A stretch of DNA of 64,000 nt. Origin: Parahoeflea alexandrii. Its GTDB lineage: Bacteria; Pseudomonadota; Alphaproteobacteria; Rhizobiales; Rhizobiaceae. The translations under genes were made by a program, and so were the position numbers. The notes under the pieces were generated by a model. That model saw nothing but the letters and a program-made list of their open reading frames with translations, was not told the DNA's origin and made no database searches. Location of the stretch: positions 124,001 to 188,000 of the forward strand of contig NZ_JAPWHB010000006.1 of assembly GCF_027214025.1 (NCBI RefSeq), in the 5' to 3' direction. Shown here in pieces: positions 18,595 through 28,584 of this stretch. Every line of letters starts with the position of its first letter. Within the stretch, counting starts at the first letter, position 1.

Positions 18595-19818
18595 GAACGC
18601 CAGATCGGCCACCACCGCGTCCAGCACCAGCATGCCGGCGGGTGTGCAGCGGATCCGGTCCGCGTCCATCTGTTCGATCATTCCGTGATGGATCAGGAAG
18701 CCGGTGCGGTCGGGGTCGAGACCGCGACCGGCCAGAGCGCCCCAGCGCTTGAGGTTGATGCCCTCGCGCAACCTCAGCCCCATCAGCAGCAATTCGTCGG
18801 CTTGCTCGGAGGCGGTCAGCTCGGTGGTCTCGACCATGCCGTGGCCGCTTTCCGCCACCAGCTTCAGCCAGGTCTCCGGCGTCCGTTCGGTCGCGGTGGC
18901 GATCTTGCCGGTCCTGGTTGACAGCCGGCCGTGCGCGCCGGGACCGATGCCGGCATAGTCGCCATAGCGCCAGTAGGTCAGGTTGTGGCGGCTTTCCGCG
19001 CCCGGCCGGGCATGGTTGGACACCTCGTAGGCTGGCAGCCCATGGCTTTCGCAGACCTGGCGGGTCAGTTCGTAAAGCTCGGCCGAAAGCTCTCCGTCGG
19101 GAACGATCAGCTTGCCAGCCTTGTGCAGGCCGTAGAACGGCGTGCCTTCCTCGATGGTCAGCTGGTAGAGCGACAGGTGATCGGCGGCCAGGGAAATTGC
19201 TTCCTTGAGTTCCGCCGCCCAGGCTTCGGCCGTCTGCTCGGGGCGGGCGTAGATCAGGTCGAACGACATGCGCGGGAAGATATCGCGCGCCAGCCCGATG
19301 GCCTTCAGCGCCTCGGCCCGGTCGTGCAGCCGTCCCAGCCGTTTCAGGTCAGCGTCATTGAGCGCCTGCACGCCCATCGACACGCGGTTGACCCCGGCCT
19401 GCCGGTAGCCGCGGAACCGGCCGGCCTCGACGCTGGAAGGATTGGCCTCGAGCGTGATCTCGATCCCTTCCGGCACCACCCAGGCCTGGCGCACCGCGTC
19501 GAGAATGGCGCCGACCGTGTCGGGCGACATCAGCGACGGCGTGCCGCCGCCGAAAAAGATGCTGGTGACGACCCTTGGGCCGGAGAGCGCCCGCATCGCC
19601 GCGATTTCGCGGGTGAAGGCTGAGACATAGGCCTGCTGGTCGATGTCGGCATGCCGGACATGGCTGTTGAAATCGCAATAGGGGCACTTGGCGGCGCAGA
19701 ACGGCCAATGCAGATAGACGCCGAAACCGGGCTTGCCGGTGTCCGGCGCAATGGCATCGGGCGCATTGGCATCGACGGCGGATGTACTCCCGTCAATTGG
19801 GTGAGAGGGCGTGGTCAC
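18592..19818 (-). CDS. hemW: Radical SAM heme chaperone HemW
   Basis: Binds heme and inserts it into respiratory proteins; formerly annotated as oxygen-independent coproporphyrinogen oxidase. The 408-residue product has the radical-SAM cluster motif CAAKCPYC (Cys41, 45, 48), [10 protein letters not shown], and the C-terminal HemN-type [10 protein letters not shown]. It lacks the N-terminal extension of true HemN. I choose the GTG at 19818, whose GTGA overlaps the rdgB stop; an in-frame ATG at 19839 is the alternative. Third gene of an rph-rdgB-hemW operon. Its stop codon lies inside the right terminal repeat of the element at 18285-18594. Confidence 0.93.
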   Translation of the reverse strand: MTTPSHPIDGSTSAVDANAPDAIAPDTGKPGFGVYLHWPFCAAKCPYCDFNSHVRHADIDQQAYVSAFTREIAAMRALSGPRVVTSIFFGGGTPSLMSPDTVGAILDAVRQAWVVPEGIEITLEANPSSVEAGRFRGYRQAGVNRVSMGVQALNDADLKRLGRLHDRAEALKAIGLARDIFPRMSFDLIYARPEQTAEAWAAELKEAISLAADHLSLYQLTIEEGTPFYGLHKAGKLIVPDGELSAELYELTRQVCESHGLPAYEVSNHARPGAESRHNLTYWRYGDYAGIGPGAHGRLSTRTGKIATATERTPETWLKLVAESGHGMVETTELTASEQADELLLMGLRLREGINLKRWGALAGRGLDPDRTGFLIHHGMIEQMDADRIRCTPAGMLVLDAVVADLAF

Positions 19819-20468
19819 GTGGCGGGCACACCGAGGCATTGTTCCGCAAACAGCTTGAAGGCGCGTGCCCGGTGCGACAGGGCCGTGGCCTGACCCGGCT
19901 TCCAGCCATGCTTTTCCTCGGCCGGCATCTCGCCGAAGGTGCGGCTATGTCCATCGGGCCGGAACACCGGATCGTAGCCGAAACCGAGCGATCCGCGCGG
20001 CGGCCAGACCAGCACGCCCGGCGCTTCGCCGCGATAGAAGCTCGTCTCGCCCTCGGGCGTTGCCAGGCACAGCACGCTCACAAAGCGGCCGGTGCGTTGT
20101 GCATCGCTGTCCGCCCCGCGCGCCTTGAGGGCATCCTCGACCTTCTGCATGGCGATCATGAAATCGCGGCTGCCGTCTTCCAGCGTCGCCCAGTCCGCTG
20201 TGTAGACACCCGGCGCGCCGTCCAATGCGTCGACCACGAGACCGGAATCATCCGACAGCGCGATCAGCCCGGACGCCTTTGCTGCGGCCAGCGCCTTGGT
20301 GGCGGCATTGGCTTCGAACGTGTCGCCGGTCTCCTCGGGTTCGGGAAGACCGAGTTCGGCCGCCGAGGTGACCTCGACGCCGAGCGGTCCGCACAGATCG
20401 CGGATTTCCGAGATCTTGCCGGCATTGTGGCTGGCAACCAGCAGCTTGGTCAGGGGCGCGTTCGGCAT
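19815..20468 (-). CDS. rdgB: RdgB/HAM1 family dITP/XTP pyrophosphatase
   Basis: Hydrolyses non-canonical purine nucleoside triphosphates (ITP, dITP, XTP) to monophosphates, keeping them out of nucleic acids. 217 residues with the substrate loop [10 protein letters not shown] at the N-terminus, [10 protein letters not shown], the [17 protein letters not shown] motif containing the catalytic Asp, GFGYDPVF, and SHRARA. The ATG at 20468 ([10 protein letters not shown]) gives the family start; fourteen extra in-frame codons upstream overlap rph. Only four bases separate it from rph, and it overlaps hemW, so the three are one operon. Confidence 0.95.
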   Translation of the reverse strand: MPNAPLTKLLVASHNAGKISEIRDLCGPLGVEVTSAAELGLPEPEETGDTFEANAATKALAAAKASGLIALSDDSGLVVDALDGAPGVYTADWATLEDGSRDFMIAMQKVEDALKARGADSDAQRTGRFVSVLCLATPEGETSFYRGEAPGVLVWPPRGSLGFGYDPVFRPDGHSRTFGEMPAEEKHGWKPGQATALSHRARAFKLFAEQCLGVPAT

Positions 20469-20472
20469 CGTG

Positions 20473-21198
20473 TCACAGCGGTCCCGCGACCGCTTCCTTC
20501 TGCATGGCAACCAGATCGGAGATGCCGTTCTTGGCCAGCTCCAGCAGTTCCAGCAGCTGTTCCTGCGTGAACGGCTCGGCCTCGGCCGTGCCCTGGATCT
20601 CGACGATGCCGCCCGATCCGGTCATGACGAAATTCGCATCCGTCTCGGCTGCCGAATCCTCGAGATAATCCAGATCGATCACCGGCTGGGACGCAAAGAT
20701 CCCGCAGGAGACGGCGGCGACATGATCCTTGAGCACCCGCTCGGTCTTCACCATGGCGCGCGCTTCCATCCATTTCAGGCAATCGTGCAGCGCGATCCAA
20801 GCCCCGGTGATTGCCGCGGTGCGGGTGCCGCCATCGGCCTGGATGACATCGCAGTCGATGGTGATCTGGCGCTCGCCGAGTTCCTTGAGGTCGACCACGG
20901 CACGCAGCGAGCGTCCGATCAGCCGCTGGATTTCGAGCGTCCGGCCACCCTGCTTGCCCGAGGTCGCCTCGCGCCGCATGCGGTCGCCGGTCGAGCGCGG
21001 CAGCATGCCGTATTCGGCCGTCACCCAGCCCTTGCCGCCGTTGCGCAACCATGGCGGAACCCGCTCTTCGAGGCTTGCCGTGCACAGCACGTGCGTGTCG
21101 CCGAACCTGACCAGGCATGAGCCTTCGGCATGCTTGGATACGCCACGTTCAAAGCTGACCGCCCTCATGCTGTCTGTTTTCCGTCCCGAGGGGCGCAT
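20473..21198 (-). CDS. rph: Ribonuclease PH
   Basis: Phosphorolytic 3'-5' exoribonuclease that trims tRNA precursors and structured RNA ends. The product of about 241 residues has [22 protein letters not shown], the [20 protein letters not shown] segment for phosphate and RNA contact, [21 protein letters not shown] and [17 protein letters not shown] with metal-binding Asp. The ATG at 21198 follows AGGAGAG. First gene of rph-rdgB-hemW and divergent from hrcA, an arrangement common in Rhizobiales. Confidence 0.96.
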   Translation of the reverse strand: MRPSGRKTDSMRAVSFERGVSKHAEGSCLVRFGDTHVLCTASLEERVPPWLRNGGKGWVTAEYGMLPRSTGDRMRREATSGKQGGRTLEIQRLIGRSLRAVVDLKELGERQITIDCDVIQADGGTRTAAITGAWIALHDCLKWMEARAMVKTERVLKDHVAAVSCGIFASQPVIDLDYLEDSAAETDANFVMTGSGGIVEIQGTAEAEPFTQEQLLELLELAKNGISDLVAMQKEAVAGPL

Positions 21199-21323
21199 CG
21201 TCTCTCTCCTGATTTCAGTGTTGCCGCCTTCTATCGGCGCGCGCGGCGCGATGCAAAGAAAAAGCGTTCGGCTCGAGTCTATTGCTGAATGCTCCGTCAA
21301 TCCGCGCCGGGCCCGGGTTGCCT

Positions 21324-21353
21324 CTTTCGTGTTGTTCCGCAAATCCCTATATT
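21324..21353 (+). promoter_or_regulatory. Candidate promoter for hrcA-grpE
   Basis: CTTTCGT at 21324-21330 and CCCTATATT ending at 21353 resemble a heat-shock (sigma-32) -35/-10 pair, about 60 bases before hrcA. The -10 half fits better than the -35 half, and a vegetative promoter is equally possible. I see no CIRCE inverted repeat here. Confidence 0.3.
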
Positions 21354-21411
21354 CCCGCTAGGCACTGCCGCGGGCGGCCTGTAGGACAATAAGCATGACC
21401 ATGACAAAGAC

Positions 21412-22497
21412 ATGACCATGAACACGCCATCCATTCCTGCCGATCTTGTCGGAGCGCTCGATGAACGCTCGCGGGAGATTTTCCGCGCGCTGGTGGAAAG
21501 TTATATGGAATCCGGCGATCCGCTCGGTTCGCGCAGCCTGTCACGCATGCTGCCGATGTCGCTGTCGCCGGCATCCATCCGCAACGTGATGAGCGATCTC
21601 GAGGATCTGGGCCTGATTTATGCACCGCATGTGAGCGCCGGCAGGCTGCCGACCCAGAAGGGCTTGCGGTTTTTTGTCGACGCGTTCATGCAGGTCGGCG
21701 ACCTGCAGCCGGAGATGCGCCAGACCATCGAACGCCAGGTCCATTCCGAGGATACCAGCCGACCGGTCGAGACCCTGCTCACCGAAGCGAGCCAGATGCT
21801 GTCGGGCATGACCCGTGGCGCCGGGCTGGTGATTGCGGCCAAGCAGGATTCGACCATCCGCCACATCGAGTTCATCCGGCTTGACCCGAAGCGGGCGCTT
21901 GTGGTGCTGGTCGGCGGCAACGACCAGGTCGAGAACCGGGTCATGGAACTGCCGGACGGCGTCACCGCCGGGCAACTGACCGAGGCGGCGAATTTCCTCA
22001 ATGCCCATCTTGCCGGACGGACCATGGGCGAGGTGCGCAAGGAACTCGAGCGGATTACCGCCGAGGTCCGCTCCGAGCTTGACGTGCTGTCGCGCGATCT
22101 GGTCGAGCGCGGGCTGGCGGTCTGGGCCGGCAGCCGAGAGGGCGCCAATGCGGCGCGGCTGATCGTCCGCGGTCGCGGCAATCTGCTCGAAGGCCTGTCC
22201 GCCGGCGAGGAACTGGATCGCCTCAAGCTGCTGTTTGATGAACTCGAGCGCAAGGAAAGCCTGATCGAACTGATGACGCTTGCCGAAGAGGGCTCCGGCG
22301 TCCGCATCTTCATCGGCTCGGAGAACAAGCTGTTCTCGCTGTCGGGATCGTCGCTGATCGTCGCCCCCTGGCGCGATGGCGAGGACAAGGTCGTTGGCGC
22401 TGTCGGCATCATCGGGCCGACCCGGCTCAACTACGCCCGTATCGTTCCGATGGTCGATTACACCGCGCAGCTGGTCTCGCGGCTGGTTCGCAAATAG
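21412..22497 (+). CDS. hrcA: Heat-inducible transcriptional repressor HrcA
   Basis: Repressor of chaperonin operons that binds CIRCE operators and responds to GroEL availability. 361 residues: an N-terminal winged-helix domain with SYMESGDPLGSRSLSRML, SPASIRNVMSDLEDLGLIY and HVSAGRLPTQKGLRFFVD, then the GAF-like domain with IEFIRLDP and VVGAVGIIGPTRLNYARIVPMVDY near the C-terminus. ATGs at 21412 and 21418 are both possible. It is followed by grpE on the same strand. Its classic targets (groESL) are not in the window. Confidence 0.96.
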   Translation: MTMNTPSIPADLVGALDERSREIFRALVESYMESGDPLGSRSLSRMLPMSLSPASIRNVMSDLEDLGLIYAPHVSAGRLPTQKGLRFFVDAFMQVGDLQPEMRQTIERQVHSEDTSRPVETLLTEASQMLSGMTRGAGLVIAAKQDSTIRHIEFIRLDPKRALVVLVGGNDQVENRVMELPDGVTAGQLTEAANFLNAHLAGRTMGEVRKELERITAEVRSELDVLSRDLVERGLAVWAGSREGANAARLIVRGRGNLLEGLSAGEELDRLKLLFDELERKESLIELMTLAEEGSGVRIFIGSENKLFSLSGSSLIVAPWRDGEDKVVGAVGIIGPTRLNYARIVPMVDYTAQLVSRLVRK

Positions 22498-22574
22498 CCT
22501 GGCTGAGACGTTGCCGGCCGGTTCAATTGCCTGCCCGGCCTTGTGGGTTTGATCGGATGCACGGCGTCTCAGGC

Positions 22575-22603
22575 CTTGATTTTTGCCCCCCGAACGTCGA
22601 TAT
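22575..22603 (+). promoter_or_regulatory. Candidate sigma-32 promoter for grpE
   Basis: CTTGATT at 22575-22581 matches the heat-shock -35 consensus well, and CGATAT at 22598-22603 after a 16-base spacer is an acceptable -10. It lies about 50 bases before the grpE start. This would give grpE its own heat-shock transcript in addition to read-through from hrcA. Assigned by eye only. Confidence 0.4.
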
Positions 22604-22651
22604 GCGGGGCAACTCCCTAAAATTGTTTCTAACAGTCAGGACATGCACACC

Positions 22652-23296
22652 ATGAGCGATGAAGGCCAGGGCCGCGAAAACGAAAACCCGCAGGCAGACG
22701 CCGCACCCAAGGCTGATGAGGCTGCCAACCCTGCAACCGAACAGGAACTCGACCCGATGCAGGTGCTGATGGCCGAAGTGACCGAACTCAAGGATCAGCG
22801 CCTGCGCATGGCCGCCGAGATGGAAAACCTGCGCCGCCGGACGGCCCGCGAGATCAAGGACGCGAAGAGCTACGCCATTTCCGGCTTTGCCCGTGACATG
22901 CTGCAGGTCTCCGACAATCTCCAGCGCGCGCTGGCTGCCGTGCCGGAACAGGCCGAGGCTGCCTCCGACAACGGCCTCAAGACCCTTGTCGAAGGCGTCG
23001 AGCTGACCGAGCGCGCCATGTTGTCGACGCTCGAGCGTCACGGCGTGCGCAAGCTCGAGCCGATGGGCCAGAAGTTCGATCCGAACTTCCATCAGGCCAT
23101 GTATGAAGTCCCCAACACAGATGTGCCCAACAACACCGTCCTCGACGTGGTCCAGCCCGGTTACGTGATCGGCGACCGGATGCTGCGCCCGGCGATGGTC
23201 GGCGTCTCCAAGGGCGGCCCGAAGGAAGTGGCGCAGCCCGAATCCGCCCAGCCCGGCTCCGACGGACCCGATCCCGCGTCCGGCTACGACGTTTAA
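22652..23296 (+). CDS. grpE: GrpE nucleotide exchange factor
   Basis: Releases ADP from DnaK and acts as a thermosensor through its long coiled coil. 214 residues: an acidic disordered N-terminus, a long helix (~35-100) with [18 protein letters not shown], and the beta domain with [19 protein letters not shown] and [22 protein letters not shown] choose the ATG at 22652 (MSDEGQG) because an AGGA lies at suitable distance; the ATG at 22643 is too close to that site. dnaK and dnaJ are not in the window. Confidence 0.95.
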   Translation: MSDEGQGRENENPQADAAPKADEAANPATEQELDPMQVLMAEVTELKDQRLRMAAEMENLRRRTAREIKDAKSYAISGFARDMLQVSDNLQRALAAVPEQAEAASDNGLKTLVEGVELTERAMLSTLERHGVRKLEPMGQKFDPNFHQAMYEVPNTDVPNNTVLDVVQPGYVIGDRMLRPAMVGVSKGGPKEVAQPESAQPGSDGPDPASGYDV

Positions 23297-23326
23297 GGTC
23301 ATCCCCGGCGGGGAAAGGAAGTACCC

Positions 23327-23962
23327 ATGACCCCGCTCGAAGCACTCGATTATGCCGGTGTCGCGGTTTTCGCCGCCACCGGCGCGCTTGCCGCCTCGCG
23401 CAAGCAGCTCGACATGATCGGTTTCGTCTTCCTTGCGGCCGTGACCGGCATCGGCGGCGGCACCTTCCGTGACATCGTGCTTGGCGCCACACCGGTGTTC
23501 TGGGTTGAAAAACCCGCCTACCTGATTGTCTGCGTCATCGTTGCGGTGATCGTCTATTTCACCGCCCATCTGGTGGAATCGCGCTATCGCCTGTTGCTCT
23601 GGCTGGATGCGGTCGGCCTCTCCGCCTATGCGGTGATGGGCGCGGCCAAGGGCCTGACGCTGACGGGATCCCCGATCGTCGCGCTGGTCACCGGCATGAT
23701 GACGGCGACGCTCGGCGGCATTCTGCGCGATCTTCTGTCAGGCGAACCCTCGGTGTTGATGCGCCCGGAAATCTATGTATCGGCAGCCCTTGTCGGCGCC
23801 GGCGGTTTTGTCGCCGCCAGCCTGCTTGGCGCGCCGCTGATTGTGGCCTCCGCGGCGGGCGTCATCGCCGCCTTTGCCGTGCGCGGCGGCGCCATCCGCT
23901 ATGGTTGGGCATTTTCGCCCTACCGCTCGCGCGCAGGGCGTCCGCCCGAAGACGTCATGTGA
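23327..23962 (+). CDS. TRIC-type (YicG/UPF0126) membrane channel protein
   Basis: 211 residues with seven hydrophobic segments arranged as two UPF0126 half-repeats. Each half carries the glycine-rich kink and RD pair of bacterial TRIC channels: GIGGGTFRD in the first and TLGGILRD in the second. Bacterial relatives of the trimeric intracellular cation channels conduct monovalent cations; the physiological role in bacteria is unclear. AAGGAAG precedes the ATG at 23327. It follows grpE by 30 bases and may share its transcript. Confidence 0.87.
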   Translation: MTPLEALDYAGVAVFAATGALAASRKQLDMIGFVFLAAVTGIGGGTFRDIVLGATPVFWVEKPAYLIVCVIVAVIVYFTAHLVESRYRLLLWLDAVGLSAYAVMGAAKGLTLTGSPIVALVTGMMTATLGGILRDLLSGEPSVLMRPEIYVSAALVGAGGFVAASLLGAPLIVASAAGVIAAFAVRGGAIRYGWAFSPYRSRAGRPPEDVM

Positions 23963-23974
23963 GGCAGGCAGGGA

Positions 23975-24967
23975 TCACAGGAGCCCGGCGTCGCGCGCGG
24001 CGTCCTTGAGGGAGAGCTGCGGGCGCGGGCCAATCTGCTGGATCACCAGACCGGCGGCGAGGCTGCCGAGCTTGCCGCAGACATCGAGCGGCTGGCCATT
24101 GGCGTAGCCGTGCAGGAAGCCAGCGGCATAGAGATCGCCGGCCCCGGTGGTGTCGACCACCTCCTCGATATCGATGGCGTCGATGTCATGGCGTTCGTCG
24201 GCGCGGATCACCACCGATCCATGTTCCGAGCGGGTAACGACTGCAAGCTTGCAATCATTGCGCAGCTGCGACACCGCGTGTTCGAAATTGTCGGTCTGGT
24301 AGAGCGATTTGGCCTCGTCCGAATTGGCGAACACGATATCGATGGTGCCCGAGCGCATCAGCTCGAGAAACTCGTCCCGGTAGCGGTCGACGCAGAACGG
24401 ATCCGACAGCGTCATCGACATTTCGCGGCCGTGCTTGTGCCCGATCGCGGCGCACAGACGGATAGCGTCCTTGGCCAGCGGCGGATCCCACAGATAGCCT
24501 TCGAAATAGGTGACCTTGCTGTTCGCCACCACGTCGGCCTCCACGTCTTCAGGGCCGAGCTCGACGCAGGCGCCGAGATAGGTGTTCATCGAGCGCTCGC
24601 CGTCCGGCGTGACGAAAATCATCGATCGGGCGGTCGGCGGCGTGCCGTTCAGCGGCCGGGTCTCGAAATGCACCCCTTGCGCGCGGATGTCGTGGCTGAA
24701 GATCCCGCCGAGCTGGTCGTCGGCGACCTTGCCGAAATAGGCCGAACGGCTGCCGAAACTTGCAATGCCTGCCGCGGTGTTGCCGGCGCTGCCGCCAGAG
24801 GCCTCGATGGCCGGTCCCATGCGGGAATAGAGCAGTTCGGCGCGGTCGGCGTCGATCAGGTTCATCGCCCCCTTGATGATGGCATTGTCGACGAGAAAGG
24901 CCTCGTCGCAGCGGGCGATGATATCGACAATCGCATTGCCGATGCACAGGACGTCAAACTGGCTCAT
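23975..24967 (-). CDS. Adenosine kinase-like PfkB family sugar/nucleoside kinase
   Basis: 330 residues of the ribokinase (PfkB) fold. It has GGSAGNTAAGIASFG near residue 60 for substrate and lid contacts, and DTTGAGDLYAAGFLHGY with the catalytic Asp near residue 270. The overall pattern (CIGNAIVDIIA, SMNTYLGAC) matches the alphaproteobacterial adenosine kinases rather than ribokinase or fructokinase. It would phosphorylate adenosine to AMP for purine salvage; substrate is inferred from family resemblance. It converges on the TRIC gene 12 bases away. Confidence 0.85.
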   Translation of the reverse strand: MSQFDVLCIGNAIVDIIARCDEAFLVDNAIIKGAMNLIDADRAELLYSRMGPAIEASGGSAGNTAAGIASFGSRSAYFGKVADDQLGGIFSHDIRAQGVHFETRPLNGTPPTARSMIFVTPDGERSMNTYLGACVELGPEDVEADVVANSKVTYFEGYLWDPPLAKDAIRLCAAIGHKHGREMSMTLSDPFCVDRYRDEFLELMRSGTIDIVFANSDEAKSLYQTDNFEHAVSQLRNDCKLAVVTRSEHGSVVIRADERHDIDAIDIEEVVDTTGAGDLYAAGFLHGYANGQPLDVCGKLGSLAAGLVIQQIGPRPQLSLKDAARDAGLL

Positions 24968-25008
24968 AAGGGCTCTTTTGGTTGGCGGCGTCAGGGGTGA
25001 AGCCCTTC

Positions 25009-25578
25009 TTAGCGTTTTTCACGCGGATTGGAAGGCTCGGAGCCTGGCAAAGTGCCAAGCGTTCGAAGCACGAAAGCGGCCCTATCGGCCACGGGCGCAC
25101 GCGGAATTTCGATGAGATCGTAGCCGGCTTCGGCATAGGCGGCGATATTGGCTGCATGATCCCGGCAGGCATGGTCGAAATCATGCCGCCTTTCGCGGTC
25201 CTGGATAAAGATTTCCGGCCACGGCGGGCAGACGAAGACCGGCGTGTCGAACCGTCGCACCGCCGCCATCCCGGCCCATTCCTCGGGGACCGGCATGCCG
25301 ATCACCGCGCAATAGGCGATGGCCTCGATGAAACTCCGGTCAAAAAACACGTCGCGGTCCGCGGGCGCCTGGTCGAAGGCCGCAATCGACTGCTCGAACA
25401 GAAGTCGGGCAAAAGCCTCCCGGTCCGCCCAGGGCAGGGCAGTGCCACCGGACGCCAACTGGCCGGCGACGATCTGCCGTCCGGCTTCGGCAACGGTCCT
25501 GTGACCCTTCGCCGCCAGCGCTGCAATCAGTGTCGACTTGCCGCCGCCGGAAGCCCCGGTGATCGCGAATTTAGGCAT
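25009..25578 (-). CDS. AAA family P-loop ATPase (NadR/Ttd14-like)
   Basis: 189 residues with a Walker A loop GASGGGKSTL at the very N-terminus, TVAEAGRQIVAGQLA, FFDRSFIEAIAY and a short C-terminal adenylate-kinase-like lid (HACRDHAANIAAYAEAGYDLIEIPR). This matches the small P-loop ATPases resembling the kinase domain of NadR; function is unproven. The ATG at 25578 directly precedes the P-loop strand; fifteen more in-frame codons to 25623 look non-coding. It lies just upstream of the adenosine-kinase gene on the same strand (41-base gap). Confidence 0.75.
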   Translation of the reverse strand: MPKFAITGASGGGKSTLIAALAAKGHRTVAEAGRQIVAGQLASGGTALPWADREAFARLLFEQSIAAFDQAPADRDVFFDRSFIEAIAYCAVIGMPVPEEWAGMAAVRRFDTPVFVCPPWPEIFIQDRERRHDFDHACRDHAANIAAYAEAGYDLIEIPRAPVADRAAFVLRTLGTLPGSEPSNPREKR

Positions 25579-25674
25579 CGCCTGTCTAACCCGTAATCTG
25601 CTTTTGTAAAAAGATATCCGCACCAGCGCGGTGTTTCTGCACCGGGTCGGCTGTTTCAGCTGGATAGTCCGGAG

Positions 25675-28452
25675 CTAGGTCTTCGTGCTCTCCGACAACC
25701 GTCGTTTGAGCTCGTAAAGCGCCTCCAGCGCCTCGCGCGGGCTCATGTCGTCGGGGTTGAGTTCTCCAAGATACGCGTCGGTCCGGGATGGACCAGCGGC
25801 CGGCCTCGCCGGTTCCCTGTGCACCGGCACGGCAAACAGCGGCAGGTCGTCGACTAGTCGCGCCGCCGGGTTCTCCCGCTCGCTGGTCTCGAGCAGCCGC
25901 AGCACCTCTTTGGCGCGCGCCACCACCGCATCGGGAAGCCCGGCTAGCCGCGCCACCTGGATACCGTAGGAACGGTCCGCGGCGCCCGTGCCCACCTCGT
26001 GCAGGAACACCACGTCGCCCTGCCATTCCTTGACCTTCATGGTGGCGTTCGACAGCCGCGGCAGTTTTTCCGACAGAGCCGTCAGCTCGTGAAAATGCGT
26101 GGCGAACAGGCCGCGGCAGCGGTTTTCGGCATGCAGGTGCTCGACCGCCGCCCAGGCGATCGACAGCCCGTCGAAGGTCGCGGTGCCGCGGCCGATCTCG
26201 TCGAGGATCACCAGCGAATGCGGACCGGCCTGGTTGAGGATCGCCGCCGTCTCCACCATCTCGACCATGAAGGTCGAGCGCCCGCGCGCCAGATCGTCGG
26301 ATGCGCCGACGCGCGAGAACAGCCGGTCGACCACGCCGATATGGGCCGAGCCTGCCGGCACGAAGGAGCCCATTTGCGCCAGGATGGCAATTAGCGCGTT
26401 CTGTCTCAGAAAGGTCGATTTACCGCCCATGTTGGGACCGGTCAGCAGCCAGATAGCGCCGCCGTCATCGTTGTCATCGGGTGGCGAGAGATTGCAATCA
26501 TTGGCGACGAACGGCTGCGCCGCCTGTTTCCTGAGCGCCTGCTCGACCACCGGATGGCGTCCCGCGACGATCTCGAAGGCCAGGCTGTCATCCACTTTCG
26601 GGCGGGAATATCCCTGTTCCTGGGCCAGTTCCGCGAGCGCTGCCGTCACGTCGATGACCGACAGCGCATCGGCGGCCGCCCTGATCGCATCGGCGTGGGC
26701 CACAACCATCAGCACCAGTTCGTCGAAAGCGGCAAGCTCGATCGCCAGTGCTTCGCCCGCCGCATTGGCAATGCGGGTTTCGAGATCGGAAAGTTCCGTG
26801 GTGGTGAACCGCATGGCGTTGGCCATCGACTGCCGGTGGATGAAGCGGCTCTTGGCCTCGTCGCCTTCCGTCAGCGGCCCGGCATTCTGTGCCGTTACCT
26901 CGATGAAATAGCCCAGCACATTGTTATGCTTGATCTTCAGCGAGCGGACGCCGGTTTCCTCGGCATAGGACAGCTGCAGCCCGGCAATCACACGGCGCGA
27001 CTGGTCGCGAAGCGCCCGGAGATCATCGAGTTCCGCCGAGAACCCGGCGCGGACGAACCCGCCGTCGCGCTTCATCAGCGGCAACTCGTCGTCAAGTGTT
27101 GCGGCCAGCCGCTCGCCGATCTCGCCCGGAACCGCCCCGAGCGCGGTGACGGCTTTCTTGAGGTGGGCAGGGGTTTCGCCGTCGCCGAACAGTGCCGCGA
27201 TGTCGGTGGCGGCCCGGAGCCCGGCGAGGATGGCGCCGAGATCACGCGGTCCGCCGCGATTGAGCGCCAGCCGCGACAGCGCCCGCGGCATGTCGGAGAC
27301 GCCCTTGAGCGCGCGGCGCAACTTGTCGCCAAGCGCCGGGTTGGCGATCAGGTGCGAGACCCCGTCGAGCCGCGCATTGATCGCGTCCGGGTCGGTCAGC
27401 GGTGCCATCAGCCACTCGGCGAGCTTGCGCCCGCCGCCGCCTGTCACCGTGCGGTCGACCGCCTTGATCAGGCTGCCCTGCCGCTCGCCCGACAGCGTCC
27501 GCACCAGCTCGAGGCTGGCCCGCGTCGCCGGATCGATGAACATCCGCGCGCCGTCGCTTTCCCGCTCGGGTCGTCCCAGCGGCGGCCGCTCGGAAATCTG
27601 GGTCTTCTCGACATAGGCAATCACCGCCGCCGCCGCCGCGAGTTCCGCGCGCGAAAAACTGCCGAACCCGTCAAGCGATCCGACATCGAAGAACCGCGCG
27701 ATCCGGCCTTCGGCGGACGCACTGTCGAACAGAACCGAGGGCTGGGGAGCCGCAACCCGGCCGATCTGGTCGATCAGCGGACGGATTTCCGGATCGTGAA
27801 ACACGCTGTCGGCCAGGATCAGCTCGCGCGGCTCGACCCGGGCGATGTCGGCCATCAGCCGCGCCAGCCGGCTTTCGCAGACGTGGAACGCGCCGGTGGA
27901 AATGTCGATCCAGGCCAGTCCGAACTGTGCTTCGCCGGCGCCCTTGACCCGCGCCATCGCCATCAGGAAGTTCGACTGCGACGGATCGAGCAGCTTCTCC
28001 TCGGTCAGCGTTCCGGGCGTGACCAGGCGGGTCACGTCGCGCCGCACCACCGATTTCGAACCGCGCTTCTTGGCCTCGGCCGGATCCTCGGTCTGCTCGC
28101 AGACGGCGACCCGGAAGCCGAGCGAGATCAGCTTCTGCAGGTAATCGTCCGCCGCATGCACCGGTACGCCACACATCGGGATGTCCTGGCCCAGATGCTG
28201 GCCGCGCTTGGTCAGCGTGATGCCGAGCGCCCGCGAAGCATCCACCGCATCCTCGAAGAACAGCTCGTAGAAATCCCCCATCCGGTAGAACAACAGCGAA
28301 TCCGGATTGTTCGCCTTGATTTCGATGAACTGCTCCATCATCGGCGTCGCCGAGGCACGGCTTTCCGCCGTGGCAAGCTGGGCGGTTGTCAAAATAGCAG
28401 GATTAAACGGATTTTCGGCGTTCAAGAGCAAATGCCTGTCTTGGGTTTTCAA
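25675..28452 (-). CDS. mutS: DNA mismatch repair protein MutS
   Basis: Recognises mismatches and recruits MutL. Up to 925 residues: mismatch-binding domain with the GDFYELF Phe-X-Glu motif near residue 60, connector, lever and clamp domains, then the ATPase with Walker [11 protein letters not shown] near residue 670, [14 protein letters not shown] and [10 protein letters not shown]. The start is uncertain: the frame opens with TTG at 28452 and no good ribosome site, while the first ATG pair is at 28341/28338 (MMEQFIEI). Rhizobial homologues have an N-terminal extension, so a start in the longer part is plausible. Divergent from maeB. Confidence 0.95.
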   Translation of the reverse strand: MKTQDRHLLLNAENPFNPAILTTAQLATAESRASATPMMEQFIEIKANNPDSLLFYRMGDFYELFFEDAVDASRALGITLTKRGQHLGQDIPMCGVPVHAADDYLQKLISLGFRVAVCEQTEDPAEAKKRGSKSVVRRDVTRLVTPGTLTEEKLLDPSQSNFLMAMARVKGAGEAQFGLAWIDISTGAFHVCESRLARLMADIARVEPRELILADSVFHDPEIRPLIDQIGRVAAPQPSVLFDSASAEGRIARFFDVGSLDGFGSFSRAELAAAAAVIAYVEKTQISERPPLGRPERESDGARMFIDPATRASLELVRTLSGERQGSLIKAVDRTVTGGGGRKLAEWLMAPLTDPDAINARLDGVSHLIANPALGDKLRRALKGVSDMPRALSRLALNRGGPRDLGAILAGLRAATDIAALFGDGETPAHLKKAVTALGAVPGEIGERLAATLDDELPLMKRDGGFVRAGFSAELDDLRALRDQSRRVIAGLQLSYAEETGVRSLKIKHNNVLGYFIEVTAQNAGPLTEGDEAKSRFIHRQSMANAMRFTTTELSDLETRIANAAGEALAIELAAFDELVLMVVAHADAIRAAADALSVIDVTAALAELAQEQGYSRPKVDDSLAFEIVAGRHPVVEQALRKQAAQPFVANDCNLSPPDDNDDGGAIWLLTGPNMGGKSTFLRQNALIAILAQMGSFVPAGSAHIGVVDRLFSRVGASDDLARGRSTFMVEMVETAAILNQAGPHSLVILDEIGRGTATFDGLSIAWAAVEHLHAENRCRGLFATHFHELTALSEKLPRLSNATMKVKEWQGDVVFLHEVGTGAADRSYGIQVARLAGLPDAVVARAKEVLRLLETSERENPAARLVDDLPLFAVPVHREPARPAAGPSRTDAYLGELNPDDMSPREALEALYELKRRLSESTKT

Positions 28453-28584
28453 ATGTTTGCGATGTAAGCTTCACCGGCCGCGCGGCTTTACAGGCCGTGC
28501 CAACCACCCTAACGGTGGGATGAGGACAAAGACAACAGGGTTGAGGCGCCATATATCAGGTCGCCCACAACGGGATGGAGACAC

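Noticed and set aside
21199-21411. CIRCE operator for HrcA
   Set aside because: I looked for the TTAGCACTC/GAGTGCTAA inverted repeat upstream of hrcA, grpE and hsp20 and did not see it.
26554-28467. 637-codon frame antisense to mutS
   Set aside because: Arg/Gly/His-rich translation without any recognisable motif, mirrored by a clear MutS on the other strand; a typical shadow in high-GC DNA.
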